From Hyphomicrobiaceae bacterium (GTDB lineage Bacteria; Pseudomonadota; Alphaproteobacteria; Rhizobiales; Hyphomicrobiaceae): 64,000 nucleotides of DNA. Positions 21,682-32,918 of this stretch are shown one piece after another. The stretch spans positions 1-64,000 of the forward strand of contig JAKFWF010000003.1 of the NCBI GenBank assembly GCA_021730785.1. The letters run 5' to 3'. How positions within the stretch are numbered: position 1 is the first letter of the stretch; the number at the start of each line of letters is the position of its first letter. Position numbers and translations under genes: made by a program. The notes under the pieces were generated by a model that worked only from the letters and a program-made list of their open reading frames with translations, was not told the DNA's origin and made no database searches.

Positions 21682-23094
21682 CTAGGTCCCCCCCGGGAAA
21701 CGATCCTTGATGGCCTTTACCAGTAGCGCCATGCGGCTGCCGAGCGAACCCTTGATCATGACGGCGCAGCCCCCCTCGAGCGACGCCAGCATTTTATCCT
21801 CCAGTGCAGCAGAGTCGTGCGCCCAGGCGCCGCGCATCGGCACGGGGATTGCCTCGAACAGATGCCGCATCTGGGGGCCACATGCAAACACGAGATCAAT
21901 TTCGGCTGCAGTTATGGCGGGGCAGAGGCCGCGATGCAGCGCCTCGCTGGTGGCGCCCAGTTCCAGCATGTCACCCAGAACCGCGATTCTGCGGGGGAAT
22001 TTCTCCCGCGGCACAGTGCCAAGCGCGGTCAGTGCCGCCCGCATCGAAGCTGGATTGGCGTTGTAGCTCTCGTCGATCAGCAGAATCGGGCTGCCCGGTG
22101 CGGCAAGCGTCGTGCGCTTGCCCCGGCCTTCTGGAGCGGATGCTTGTGCAAGCGCCGGCAGCGCCTGGTCGAGATCGGCGCCGGCGACGTCGAGCGCTGC
22201 GACCACGGCCGCGGAATTCTGCACGATGTGGGCACCGGGCGCGCTGAGATCGTAAGCAACCGTGCAGTGACGAAGTGCCAGATCGACTCTGCTGCCATCG
22301 GCGCGCACGTCGGCAGCTATCATGCGCACATCGGCGTCCGCGTGGTGGCCGAACGTTACGACCCTGGCACCGGCGGCCAGCGCGGCGGCGCACAACCGAT
22401 CCCGATGCGGATTGTCACGATTGATGATCGCCGTGCCGCCAGACTCCAGCCCGCTGAAGATCTCAGCCTTCGCATCGGCGATGCCCTCGATCGATGCGAA
22501 GTTCGCTAGATGCACCGGCTCGACCGTGGTCACGATCGCCACGTGCGGGCGCACCATCTTCGTCAGTGGCGTGATCTCGCCAGCGTGGTTCATGCCGATC
22601 TCGTAGACCGCGTAGGCAACGTCTGCCGGCGTGCGTGCGAGCGTGAGCGGCACGCCCCAGTGGTTGTTGAACGACTTCACCGCCGCATGCGTCTTGCCGA
22701 CCCGGCCGAGGCAGGCCTGCAGCATCTCTTTCGTCCCGGTCTTGCCGACGCTGCCGGTGACCGCGAACACGCGCGCGTCGGGCGACAGCCGAGCGCGGGC
22801 GGCGATGCCGATGCGTTCGAGCGCACGCAGCGGATCATCGACCCGGATCAGCGCGCCATCGCCGGCCTGCCGCACATAGGCGTGGGACACGAGGGCCGCC
22901 ACGGCGCCGGCCTTGAACGCCGCCGACACGAAGTCATGGCCATCGCGCTGGTCCTTCAAAGCGACGAACACATCGCCAGCGCCAAGCGACCGCGTGTCGA
23001 TCGAGAAGCCCGTGATGGCGTCAGCAACGACGCCGTCGAGCGTGCCGGCCGCCGCCGTCGCCAGTGCATCGATGGTCCACAGGGGGGCGGTCAT
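21682..23094 (-). CDS. murF: UDP-MurNAc-tripeptide--D-Ala-D-Ala ligase
   Basis: Cytoplasmic Mur ligase that adds D-Ala-D-Ala to the UDP-MurNAc-tripeptide. The 470-residue product has the ATP-binding loop [13 protein letters not shown], the [10 protein letters not shown] motif of the central domain, a conserved [13 protein letters not shown] segment and the C-terminal domain motif [12 protein letters not shown]. Start ATG 23094 overlaps the murE stop as ATGA. In many bacteria murF is followed by mraY, as here. Confidence 0.97.
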   Translation of the reverse strand: MTAPLWTIDALATAAAGTLDGVVADAITGFSIDTRSLGAGDVFVALKDQRDGHDFVSAAFKAGAVAALVSHAYVRQAGDGALIRVDDPLRALERIGIAARARLSPDARVFAVTGSVGKTGTKEMLQACLGRVGKTHAAVKSFNNHWGVPLTLARTPADVAYAVYEIGMNHAGEITPLTKMVRPHVAIVTTVEPVHLANFASIEGIADAKAEIFSGLESGGTAIINRDNPHRDRLCAAALAAGARVVTFGHHADADVRMIAADVRADGSRVDLALRHCTVAYDLSAPGAHIVQNSAAVVAALDVAGADLDQALPALAQASAPEGRGKRTTLAAPGSPILLIDESYNANPASMRAALTALGTVPREKFPRRIAVLGDMLELGATSEALHRGLCPAITAAEIDLVFACGPQMRHLFEAIPVPMRGAWAHDSAALEDKMLASLEGGCAVMIKGSLGSRMALLVKAIKDRFPGGT

Positions 23095-24536
23095 GGGGTC
23101 TTCATCGCGGTTCGCAGCGCCTCGTGGTCGGAAAACGGCAGCACCATTGTACCCACGATCTGGCCGGCCTCATGTCCCTTGCCGGCGACCAGCAGGACAT
23201 CACCCGATGCCATCAGGGCAACGCCCCTGCGGATCGCCGCGGCCCGATCGCCGATCTCGATGGCGCCCGGTGCCGCCGCCAAAATCTCGGCACGCACGGT
23301 CGAGGCCACCTCCGAGCGCGGGTTGTCGTCGGTGACGATGACCACGTCGGCGAGGCGGGCTGCGATGGCGCCCATGATCGGCCGCTTGCCCTTGTCGCGG
23401 TCGCCGCCGCAGCCGAAAATGCAGATCAGCTTGCCGGTCGCGAACGGGCGCACCGCGCCGAGCGCCGCCTCGAGTGCTTCCGGCTTGTGCGCGTAGTCGA
23501 CCACGGCGAGCCCGCCGCCATGTTCGCCGACGATGTCGAGGCGGCCGTTGACGCCTTCGACCGTTTCGATAGCAGCAAGCACCCGATCCGCCGCCTCGCC
23601 CGTGGCGATGGCGAGACCGGCCGCCACCAGCGCATTGGTTGCCTGGTAGTCGCCGATCAGCTTCAAGCGCACGTCGAAGCGCCGGCCGAAGGCCTCGACC
23701 GTCAGGCGCTGCGCGAAGCCGTCGCGCACCACGTCGACGAGCTTCAAGTCCGTGCCCGTTCGGCCGGTGGCGAGCACTGCGATACTCCGCGCGCGGGCAG
23801 CCGCGATGACGCGTGGCGCCCAGGGATCATCGGCATGGACGACGGCGACACCGCCCGCCGGCAACAGCGTATCGAATAACCGCAGCTTGGCCTGGAAGTA
23901 GTCTTCCACCGTCGGGTGATAGTCGAGATGGTCGCGGCCGAGGTTGGTGAAGGCGGCAGCTTTCAGCGCGACACCATCGAGCCGGCGCTGGTCGAGGCCG
24001 TGCGATGACGCCTCGAACGCCACGTGCGTGACGCCTTCGGCAGCGAGTTCGGCCAGCGTGCGGTGCAGGGTGACGGGATCGGGCGTGGTGAGTGATCCGT
24101 AGACACCGCCATCGGGCTTGACGACGCCGATGGTGCCGAGCGACGCCGCCCGGCGCCCGAGGGCCGCAAAAATCTGCCGGGTGAATTCAGCGACCGAGGT
24201 CTTGCCGTTGGTGCCGGTGACGGCGACCGCCATGGCCGGCTGCGGCGCGTGCAGCCGGGCCGCCATGAGCGCGAGCGCCCGGCGCTGGTCGTGGGCGCGG
24301 ACGATCGGCACCGCGAGGTTTGGCAGGACCGTATCGGTGCCAGCCAGTATCGCGACAGCCCCATTGGCCACGGCTTGGGCGGCGAACCTGGCACCGTCAG
24401 CCTTCACACCGGCAAGGGCCGCAAACAGGCAGCCCGCCGTCGCGGTCCGGCTGTCGGCCGAGATCGAGCGGATGTCGATGGCGCCCGCCTCCGCCGGCAC
24501 GGCCACCACCTGATCGCCGAGCGCTTGCAGCAGCAT
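23091..24536 (-). CDS. murE: UDP-MurNAc-L-Ala-D-Glu--meso-DAP ligase
   Basis: Adds the third amino acid of the peptidoglycan stem peptide. The product is 481 residues, with the ATP loop VTGTNGKTSVAEF, substrate motif TTPDPVTLHRTL, ASSHGLDQRRL, and the acceptor-specificity motif DDNPRSE. Asp-Asn-Pro-Arg marks enzymes that use meso-diaminopimelate rather than lysine. First gene of the minus-strand murE-murF-mraY group. No ftsI (PBP3) gene precedes it, unlike the classical dcw cluster. Confidence 0.97.
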   Translation of the reverse strand: MLLQALGDQVVAVPAEAGAIDIRSISADSRTATAGCLFAALAGVKADGARFAAQAVANGAVAILAGTDTVLPNLAVPIVRAHDQRRALALMAARLHAPQPAMAVAVTGTNGKTSVAEFTRQIFAALGRRAASLGTIGVVKPDGGVYGSLTTPDPVTLHRTLAELAAEGVTHVAFEASSHGLDQRRLDGVALKAAAFTNLGRDHLDYHPTVEDYFQAKLRLFDTLLPAGGVAVVHADDPWAPRVIAAARARSIAVLATGRTGTDLKLVDVVRDGFAQRLTVEAFGRRFDVRLKLIGDYQATNALVAAGLAIATGEAADRVLAAIETVEGVNGRLDIVGEHGGGLAVVDYAHKPEALEAALGAVRPFATGKLICIFGCGGDRDKGKRPIMGAIAARLADVVIVTDDNPRSEVASTVRAEILAAAPGAIEIGDRAAAIRRGVALMASGDVLLVAGKGHEAGQIVGTMVLPFSDHEALRTAMKTP

Positions 24537-24573
24537 GGTGCCGGTTGTCCTGTCGCCTCGATGTCAACGTTGT

Positions 24574-24596
24574 CCGTGTCTTATTTTGCGACACGG
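24574..24596. terminator. Stem-loop upstream of murE
   Basis: CCGTGTC (24574-24580) and GACACGG (24590-24596) form a perfect 7-bp stem with a 9-base T-rich loop. It lies between the end of the secreted CMD-like gene and murE, both on the minus strand. It could terminate the former or be part of the murE leader; no T tract follows on the minus strand. Confidence 0.35.
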
Positions 24597-24638
24597 GATG
24601 CGTCAAACGGGTTCGAGGCGGGGGCTGGTCGGCTGCGC

Positions 24639-25280
24639 CTACTTGCCCAGGATCGGCAATGGCTTCACGCTGTCGTTGGGTACGCGGGCTTCCATGGTGT
24701 TGAGCGTCATGGAAACGAGATCGTAGTAGCCGATGATGCCGATGATATCCATGATGCCGCGTTCGCCGAACTGGGTGAATGCCGCCTGATACGTCGCGTC
24801 CGACACTTTCTTATCGCGATAGAGATCGCTCACCAGATCGTAGAGTGCCGTTTCGTCGGGCTGCATTGTCTCGGGCCGTTTGGCGTTGGCGATGGCCTCC
24901 GCAGTTTTCGGATCGAGCCCGCCCTTGATGGCCAGCGGATAGTGGGCAAACCACTCGTATTGCGCGGTCCACTCGCGGGCGGTGAGCAAAATCGCCATCT
25001 CGCTCAGGCGCGGCGGCAGCGACGTGTTCCAGCGCAGGTAATCGGACAGGGCCGACAGGCGCTTGGCCAGTTCGGGGCTGTGGATGTAGGCGCGATAGGG
25101 CGGATTGGCGAACTTGGCGTTGCGCGGCGGGGCGGTGATGCTGTCGGCCCAGGCCTTCTGCTCCGGCGAAAGCTGCTCTGCCGTCAGCGCCTTGAACCGC
25201 TTCGACTCCTGCGCCACAAGCGGCAGTGCCCAAGCCGTCGAACACAGCAGCGCCAGAACCATCGGCCTTGCATATCTCAT
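24639..25280 (-). CDS. Secreted carboxymuconolactone decarboxylase-like protein
   Basis: A 213-residue protein with a signal peptide (MRYARPMVLALLCSTAWALP, cleavage after VAQ). The mature region matches the helical CMD/AhpD-like fold (PPRLSEMAILLTAREWTAQY then EWFAHYPLAIKGGL). AhpD-type members have a CxxC redox pair, but the mature protein has no cysteine at all, so it is not a disulfide peroxidase partner. It belongs to the Glu/His type whose function is mostly unknown. Start ATG 25280 has GGGGAA upstream; the frame further up is not coding-like. Export of this fold is a little unusual. Confidence 0.75.
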   Translation of the reverse strand: MRYARPMVLALLCSTAWALPLVAQESKRFKALTAEQLSPEQKAWADSITAPPRNAKFANPPYRAYIHSPELAKRLSALSDYLRWNTSLPPRLSEMAILLTAREWTAQYEWFAHYPLAIKGGLDPKTAEAIANAKRPETMQPDETALYDLVSDLYRDKKVSDATYQAAFTQFGERGIMDIIGIIGYYDLVSMTLNTMEARVPNDSVKPLPILGK

Positions 25281-25525
25281 GGCGAATTCCCCAGGTTTTA
25301 TTTGATCGTCTGTCGTCTTCGCAGCGCGCGTTGTATCGGTGCCATGGCCCGTTTGCGACCATAGTGCCAGCAAACCGACGGCCTCGCCAAACGGTAATTG
25401 TACCGAGCACTTGCATGCTTGCGATGCATTCGCGGCTGCCCCCAGCCGGCACAATCCCTTTGACCTCGCCGGCCAATCGGCGGAAAACTCAGGCCCGATC
25501 AATACGCCATACGCAGGAGATCCCC

Positions 25526-27980
<2,455 letters not shown>

Positions 27981-27983
27981 CAC

Positions 27984-28114
27984 GTAGGTTGGGTTAGGTC
28001 GCCCCCTTGCGGCCGTAACCCAACACTTCCGTGCACCACCCATGGCACGTTGGGTTACGCGCGTCGGCCTGCGGAACAAGCGGTGATTTCGGATTGCGCG
28101 CTAACCCAACCCAC
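27984..28114. repeat. Double-hairpin palindromic repeat, copy 1
   Basis: First hairpin: GGTTGGGTTA (27987-27996) with TAACCCAAC (28016-28024). Second hairpin: GTTGGGTTA (28049-28057) with TAACCCAAC (28102-28110). A spacer containing GCACCACCC joins them. The same arrangement with the same spacer phrase recurs at 34620-34728. This is a dispersed REP-like intergenic element located between serS and surE. Confidence 0.8.
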
Positions 28115-28131
28115 AAATCACAAGGCACCCC

Positions 28132-28893
28132 ATGCGCATCCTGGTGACCAACGACGACGGCATCGAGGCGCCGGGGCTCGATGCCCTGTGCCGGATCGCA
28201 GCCCAATTGTCGGACGACGTGACGGTGGTGGCGCCGGAAACCAACCAGTCCGGCAAAGGGCACTCGCTGTCGCTGCACAACCCGTTGCGCATGCGCAAGC
28301 TGACCGACCGTTCCTATGCGGTGGCCGGTACGCCGACCGACAGTGTGATCATGGCCGTGCGCCACCTGATGATCGACGCGCCGCCGACGCTGATCCTGTC
28401 CGGCGTCAACCGCGGCGCCAACATGGCCGAGGACATGACCTACTCGGGCACCATCGCGGCCGCGTTCGAGGGCACGCTGGTTGGCATCCGCTCGATCGCG
28501 CTCAGCCAGGCCTTCGGCTTCGAGGGCAAGACGCCACGCTGGGAGTCCGCGATCGCGCACGGCGCCGGCGTCATCGACAAGCTGTTGCAACTCGACTGGC
28601 CGGCGGGCCACCTCATGAACGTCAATTTCCCAGACCGCGCGCCGGATGCGATCGCCGGCACACGCGTCACGCGGCAGGGGCGCCGCGATCCCGGATTGCT
28701 GACGATCGATGCGCGCCGTGACACCTGGGGTGATGCCTACTACTGGCTGGCCTACGAACGGCGCCGCTCGAATGCGGCCGCCGGCACCGACCTCGAAGCG
28801 ATCTACAACGGGTTCATCTCGATCACACCGTTGTCGATGAACATGACCGCCGATGCGATGCTGGGGCCCATCGCTGCGAAGTTCGGTGTCTGA
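28132..28893 (+). CDS. surE: 5'/3'-nucleotidase SurE
   Basis: Metal-dependent nucleoside monophosphatase linked to stationary-phase survival. The 253-residue product begins MRILVTNDDGIEAPG, holding the metal-binding NDD motif. It continues with VVAPETNQSGKGHSL and LILSGVNRGANMAED, whose Asn and Ser complete the active site, then YSGTIAAAFEG. Start ATG 28132 has AAGG 7 bases upstream. The next gene is not pcm, which often follows surE, but the LysM/M23 lipoprotein. Confidence 0.96.
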   Translation: MRILVTNDDGIEAPGLDALCRIAAQLSDDVTVVAPETNQSGKGHSLSLHNPLRMRKLTDRSYAVAGTPTDSVIMAVRHLMIDAPPTLILSGVNRGANMAEDMTYSGTIAAAFEGTLVGIRSIALSQAFGFEGKTPRWESAIAHGAGVIDKLLQLDWPAGHLMNVNFPDRAPDAIAGTRVTRQGRRDPGLLTIDARRDTWGDAYYWLAYERRRSNAAAGTDLEAIYNGFISITPLSMNMTADAMLGPIAAKFGV

Positions 28894-29151
28894 TCGAACA
28901 AGTTGAAACAGTCTGTTGACCATCGCGCATACTGCCTTCACGCCGCCACGATCCGTCGCGCCGCGGTCGCAAATCGGCCCTCACGCGTCCCAAATGGCAG
29001 GGTACACATCACGGGTCCCGTAACAGATGCGACTTTGACCCCACATGATGCCGGCCCGTCCTGCCCCACACCTCGCCCGTACTTTGTGTCTGGCCGTTAA
29101 GGCGTCGTTAACCGGAACAGGGTTAAGGGTTCATGGCAGTAGAGGTGTACC

Positions 29152-30687
29152 ATGTCGCGTCCAACAGTAGTGCGTCGCCCGTGCCATTCAAGTTCGCAGC
29201 CTGACGGCAGCGGGCCGTTTTTGCATTGGAAAATCGTGGGTGCCGCAGCACTGGCTGCCATCGTTGTCGCCGGCTGCAGTGCCGACATCACCCGCTTCGA
29301 CGGGCAGGGCTATGGGTTGACCGACAACTCGAGCGCCAAGATCCCGTCGCAGGGCTTGCGCCGTGGCGAAACCGCGCGCCTGGGTGACGTCGCCCAGGAC
29401 GGTGGCGGTGCAGCGCCGTCGGGTGGCGCCTATTATCCGCCGCCTGCGAACTACAGCCCCAATGGCGACGTCCGTGTATCGGCACTGCCCGAGCCTACAA
29501 TCCCGCAATCGCAGCCGGCGCCGTTGCGGCCTCGACCGCTGTCCATCGCGCCGCGGCCCACAGCTGCAGCCGTCGTGAAATCAGCGCCGATCGCACCGGG
29601 CGCGACCATCGACGTGGTCCAAGGCGACACGCTCTACGGCCTCTCGAAGAAGCATTCAGTGCCGGTCAACGAACTGATGACGGTCAACAACCTGACCACG
29701 CCGGCGATCAAGCCGGGCCAGAAGCTGGTTCTCCCCGCCAGCCGCTCGGTTGCCCGGGCACCGGTTCCGCTTAAGCCGGTCCAGCGTGCTGAGCCGGTGC
29801 GCGTCGCGGTCCTGCCGCTGGCACCGGGTGCCACCGCTGCGCCGATCGGCGCGCCTGCCGCGCCGATCGCCCCGGTGGCCGCTCCCACCGACTGGGAAGG
29901 TTCTTACACCGTCAAGCCCGGCGAGAGCCTCTATGGCATCGCTCGCGCCAATCGCGTTACCATCGCTCAGCTGCAACAGGTGAATGGCATCGCCGACCCG
30001 ACCAAAGTCAAGCCGGGCTCGGTTCTGAAGGTCCCAGCATCGAGCACGTCGGTTGCCCCGGGTGCGACGGCACCGGCCGCTGCCTCGAAGGTTGCCGGAG
30101 CGGTGGCGAATCAGGAAACGCCGCGTGTCGTGCAGTCGCCGACCCGGCCCGTGATCATCAATTCGGCCCCCGCCGCAGCCCCCCAGCAGGTCACAGCAGT
30201 CGATCCGACAGAAGTGACCGGGGAGGCGGCACCCGCTGCCGCCGCCAAGGTCACCCAGAAGCCGAAGGGCACTGAGGTTGCCGCCGTCGGTGGCGCCGCG
30301 CACGGCGGTCCGAAGTTCCGCTGGCCTGTGAAGGGGCGCGTCATCGCGAGCTTCGGCCCGCGCTCGGACAGCACGCATAACGACGGCATCAACATCGCCG
30401 TGCCGATCGGCACCGAGGTGCTCGCCGCCGAACAGGGCACCGTCGCCTATGCCGGCTCGGAATTGAAGGGCTACGGCAATCTCATTCTGCTGCGCCACGA
30501 GGAGGGCTGGGTCACAGCCTACGCCCACAACGAGGAAATTCTGGTCAAGCGCGGCGATAAGGTGAAGCGCGGCCAGTCGATTGCCAAGGCCGGCAAGACC
30601 GGCACCGTCGACCAACCGCAGGTGCATTTCGAAGTCCGCCAGGGTCAGAAGCCCGTCGACCCTTTGCCGCACATGGAAAAGCTCTGA
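29152..30687 (+). CDS. LysM/M23 lipoprotein with degenerate LytM domain (NlpD/DipM-like)
   Basis: A 511-residue envelope protein. A lipoprotein signal ends in the lipobox VVAGC (Cys42). There are two LysM domains (about 152-195, DVVQGDTLYGLSKKH; about 251-295, YTVKPGESLYGIARA) and Pro/Ala-rich linkers. The M23/LytM domain (388-505) is degenerate: the first His and Asp metal ligands are Asn410 and Asn414 (NDGIN in place of HxGxD), and the HxH motif reads QVH (Gln490), while His459 and His492 remain. Such domains usually do not cut peptidoglycan but activate amidases, as in NlpD, EnvC and DipM. The ATG is preceded by GAGG. A strong terminator follows. Confidence 0.9.
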   Translation: MSRPTVVRRPCHSSSQPDGSGPFLHWKIVGAAALAAIVVAGCSADITRFDGQGYGLTDNSSAKIPSQGLRRGETARLGDVAQDGGGAAPSGGAYYPPPANYSPNGDVRVSALPEPTIPQSQPAPLRPRPLSIAPRPTAAAVVKSAPIAPGATIDVVQGDTLYGLSKKHSVPVNELMTVNNLTTPAIKPGQKLVLPASRSVARAPVPLKPVQRAEPVRVAVLPLAPGATAAPIGAPAAPIAPVAAPTDWEGSYTVKPGESLYGIARANRVTIAQLQQVNGIADPTKVKPGSVLKVPASSTSVAPGATAPAAASKVAGAVANQETPRVVQSPTRPVIINSAPAAAPQQVTAVDPTEVTGEAAPAAAAKVTQKPKGTEVAAVGGAAHGGPKFRWPVKGRVIASFGPRSDSTHNDGINIAVPIGTEVLAAEQGTVAYAGSELKGYGNLILLRHEEGWVTAYAHNEEILVKRGDKVKRGQSIAKAGKTGTVDQPQVHFEVRQGQKPVDPLPHMEKL

Positions 30688-31058
30688 CGGATCAGAAGTT
30701 TAGAGGTGAGCGTGCTGGTCGGGCGGGGATGCAGGTCCCCGCTCGATTTTGTTTGACACGCTCGTGTGATGGCTGTGAAATCCTGCAAATGAATGCAGGT
30801 GGGGCGTCCATTCATCAAATATTCAAAGTCGCATCGTCAACATGACTTTTCAACGGCGTATAGACCTAGCAGCAGGGTCGCGTTAGCCTTCAGGGAATCA
30901 GAGCATGCGTTCGAGTTGCCCGGTCGGGCTGGTCCGTTCCCTCCGCTCACGCATATGCATTTGAAACCGGCGCCCTTCCGATCATGCGTAACACCGGCGC
31001 CGTCCGGATTCGATTTGGACATCCATCTTTATTCGCAACAGCCTCCAAGGTGCAGGAC
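30688..31058. other. Intergenic region with terminator
   Basis: A 371-base gap. It begins with the terminator at 30721-30754 and then contains a small perfect hairpin (CCTGCA AATGAA TGCAGG, 30783-30800). The remainder has no gene I can support. A start for the next ORF at ATG 30984 is possible but less likely than GTG 31059. Confidence 0.4.
30721..30754 (+). terminator. Intrinsic terminator after the LysM/M23 gene
   Basis: GGGCGGGGA (30721-30729) pairs with TCCCCGCTC (30736-30744) across a 6-base loop, with one G-U wobble, and is followed by GATTTTGTTT. A textbook rho-independent terminator 33 bases after the stop codon. Confidence 0.85.
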
Positions 31059-31271
31059 GTGAACGACCTCCAGCTCACTCAGCTGACTGTGCAAGAACTT
31101 CAGGAGCTCAAGGACAGCATCGATACCGCGATCAGGGCGCACATTCGGGCACGCGCTGAGATGAAGGCACAGGCCGTTGCTCCGGCCGCCAAGGCGCGGC
31201 TGGCACCGATCGATCTGGAGCGGGAAAGGGACGCTTGGATGGCGGCCAAACGCCAGGGCAAGCCGATTTGA
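31059..31271 (+). CDS. Small coiled-coil protein, unknown
   Basis: A 70-residue protein that begins MNDLQLTQLTVQELQELKDS if GTG 31059 is used, with AAGG and AGGA just upstream. Residues 1-40 form a probable helix (LTVQELQELKDSIDTAIRAH) that recalls the N-terminal oligomerisation helix of H-NS-like proteins. The C-terminal DNA-binding motif of that family is absent; the tail is basic, DLERERDAWMAAKRQGK. I do not recognise the family. It converges with the MBL gene 22 bases away. Confidence 0.55.
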   Translation: MNDLQLTQLTVQELQELKDSIDTAIRAHIRARAEMKAQAVAPAAKARLAPIDLERERDAWMAAKRQGKPI

Positions 31272-31293
31272 CGTTACTGGCTGACGGTCCGGC

Positions 31294-32088
31294 TCAGTCG
31301 AACTCAATCGTCATCCCGTCGTAGGCCGGTTCGACGCCTGGGGGTAGCTCGCGGCGAAGCTCGTCGTAGTCGAGATCACCCAACAGGTGGGTCAATATCG
31401 CCCGCTTGGGCTTCAGGCGCTCGATCCATCCCAGCGCGTCCTTCAGGCTGAAATGGCTCGGATGCGGCATATGGCGCAGCGCATCGACGATCCACACGTC
31501 GAGATTTTCCAACAGCGGAATCGACTCGTCCGGAATGCCGCTGACATCAGGCGAATACGCCACGTTGCAGAACCGGAAGGCAATCGAATCGATCTCGCCA
31601 TGGGTCTGGCGGATCGGCAGAACCTTGATGGTGCCGCCCGGCCCGTCGATCTCGATTGGCTGCGGCGCTTGAATCACATTGCCCTTCAGGATCGCCGGAT
31701 AACCGTTCGCCTTGCCATCGAAGCAGTAGCCGAAGCGCCCGAGCAGGCTCGCCTTGGTCGGCTTGTCGAACCACACAGGGATCCGCCGCTTCATCATGTA
31801 GGATATGGCGCGCAGATCATCGATGCCGTGGGTGTGGTCGGCGTGGTCGTGGGTGTAGAGCACGCCGTCGAGTGCCTTGACCCTGACCGACAGCAGCTGT
31901 TCGCGCACGTCGGGGCCGGTATCGATCAGCACCGTTGAAACACCGGCCGGCGTGCGCCGCTCGACGAGGGCTGCGGCGCGGCGGCGGCGGTTTTTCGGGT
32001 TCGAGGGATCGCACTTGCCCCAGTCATTGCCGACGCGCGGGTTGCCGCCCGATGAGCCGCAGCCGAGAATGGTGAAGCGATAGCTCAT
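31294..32088 (-). CDS. Metallo-beta-lactamase-fold phosphodiesterase, PhnP-like
   Basis: A 264-residue cytoplasmic hydrolase. The N-terminal ILGCGSSGGNPRVGNDWGKC pattern and the metal motif THDHADHTHGIDDLR (HxHxDH) mark the MBL fold. Further ligands are likely in RQTHGE and the terminal ILTHL. The GCGSSGG start is typical of PhnP and its alphaproteobacterial relatives, which act on cyclic phosphate or nucleotide phosphodiesters. Start ATG 32088 overlaps the tatD stop (ATGA). Last gene of the dacA-to-MBL operon. Exact substrate unknown; no phn genes are nearby. Confidence 0.85.
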   Translation of the reverse strand: MSYRFTILGCGSSGGNPRVGNDWGKCDPSNPKNRRRRAAALVERRTPAGVSTVLIDTGPDVREQLLSVRVKALDGVLYTHDHADHTHGIDDLRAISYMMKRRIPVWFDKPTKASLLGRFGYCFDGKANGYPAILKGNVIQAPQPIEIDGPGGTIKVLPIRQTHGEIDSIAFRFCNVAYSPDVSGIPDESIPLLENLDVWIVDALRHMPHPSHFSLKDALGWIERLKPKRAILTHLLGDLDYDELRRELPPGVEPAYDGMTIEFD

Positions 32089-32918
32089 GCCGGGAGGCTC
32101 GTTGGTTGCGCGTGGCGACACGCGTTCCGCGCGCCGGCCGCCACGCACGGGACCTTTTGGAACAGGCGGAAAAAATTTTGGGTGGTGGCGTCCGCAAACT
32201 GCGCTGGCGTAATGCCCTTAACGCCAGCAAGCGTGGCTGCAGTGTGCACCACGTAAGCCGGTTCGTTGGTCTTGCCGCGGTAGGGATCGGGCGCAAGATA
32301 GGGTGCATCCGTTTCGACCAGCAGGCGGTCGAGCGGCACCGCGGCGGCAATCGCGCGCAGAGCGTCCGACTTCTTGAACGTGATCACGCCGGTGAACGAG
32401 ACATAGAGGCCAAGCGCCACGGCACGCATGGCGAGCTTTTCGCCGCCCGTGAAGCAGTGCAGCAAGGCTGGAAATGGCCCCTTGGCATGCTCGTCCTCGA
32501 GGATGCGAATGGTGTCCTCATCGGCATCGCGGGTGTGGATTTCAAGCGGCAGGCCGGTGATGCGGGCAGCCTCGATATGCCGGCGAAAGCCCTCTTGTTG
32601 TGCCTCCCTGGGCGACTTCTGGTAGAAATAGTCGAGACCCGCCTCGCCGATCGCCACCACTTTCGGGTGTGCCGACAGCCGCACGATTTCGGCCACCGGA
32701 ACATCGAGTTCCTCGTGCGCATTGTGGGGATGCGTGCCGACCGAGCAGTAGACATTGTCGTAGGCATCCGTCAGCGCCAGCAGTTCGGGCAACCGCTTGA
32801 TGCGCGTCGAGATCGTGACAATGATGCCGACACCGGCTGCCTTTGCACGCGCCACCACTGCGTCGCGCTCGGGCGCGAACTGCGGGAAATCCAGATGGCA
32901 ATGGTGATCGACCAGCAT
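32085..32918 (-). CDS. TatD-family metal-dependent deoxyribonuclease
   Basis: A 277-residue amidohydrolase-fold protein with metal ligands in DHHCHLDFPQF, EAGLDYFY, LEIHTRD, LHCFTGG and VETDAPYLAP, all in their usual order. TatD proteins are DNA 3'-exonucleases or quality-control nucleases, and the name does not imply a role in Tat export. ATG 32918 shares one base with the metG stop (TGATG), and the gene ends in an ATGA overlap with the MBL gene. The metG-tatD-MBL order is common in Alphaproteobacteria. The last 20 residues are unusually Cys/Arg-rich. Confidence 0.93.
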   Translation of the reverse strand: MLVDHHCHLDFPQFAPERDAVVARAKAAGVGIIVTISTRIKRLPELLALTDAYDNVYCSVGTHPHNAHEELDVPVAEIVRLSAHPKVVAIGEAGLDYFYQKSPREAQQEGFRRHIEAARITGLPLEIHTRDADEDTIRILEDEHAKGPFPALLHCFTGGEKLAMRAVALGLYVSFTGVITFKKSDALRAIAAAVPLDRLLVETDAPYLAPDPYRGKTNEPAYVVHTAATLAGVKGITPAQFADATTQNFFRLFQKVPCVAAGARNACRHAQPTSLPA

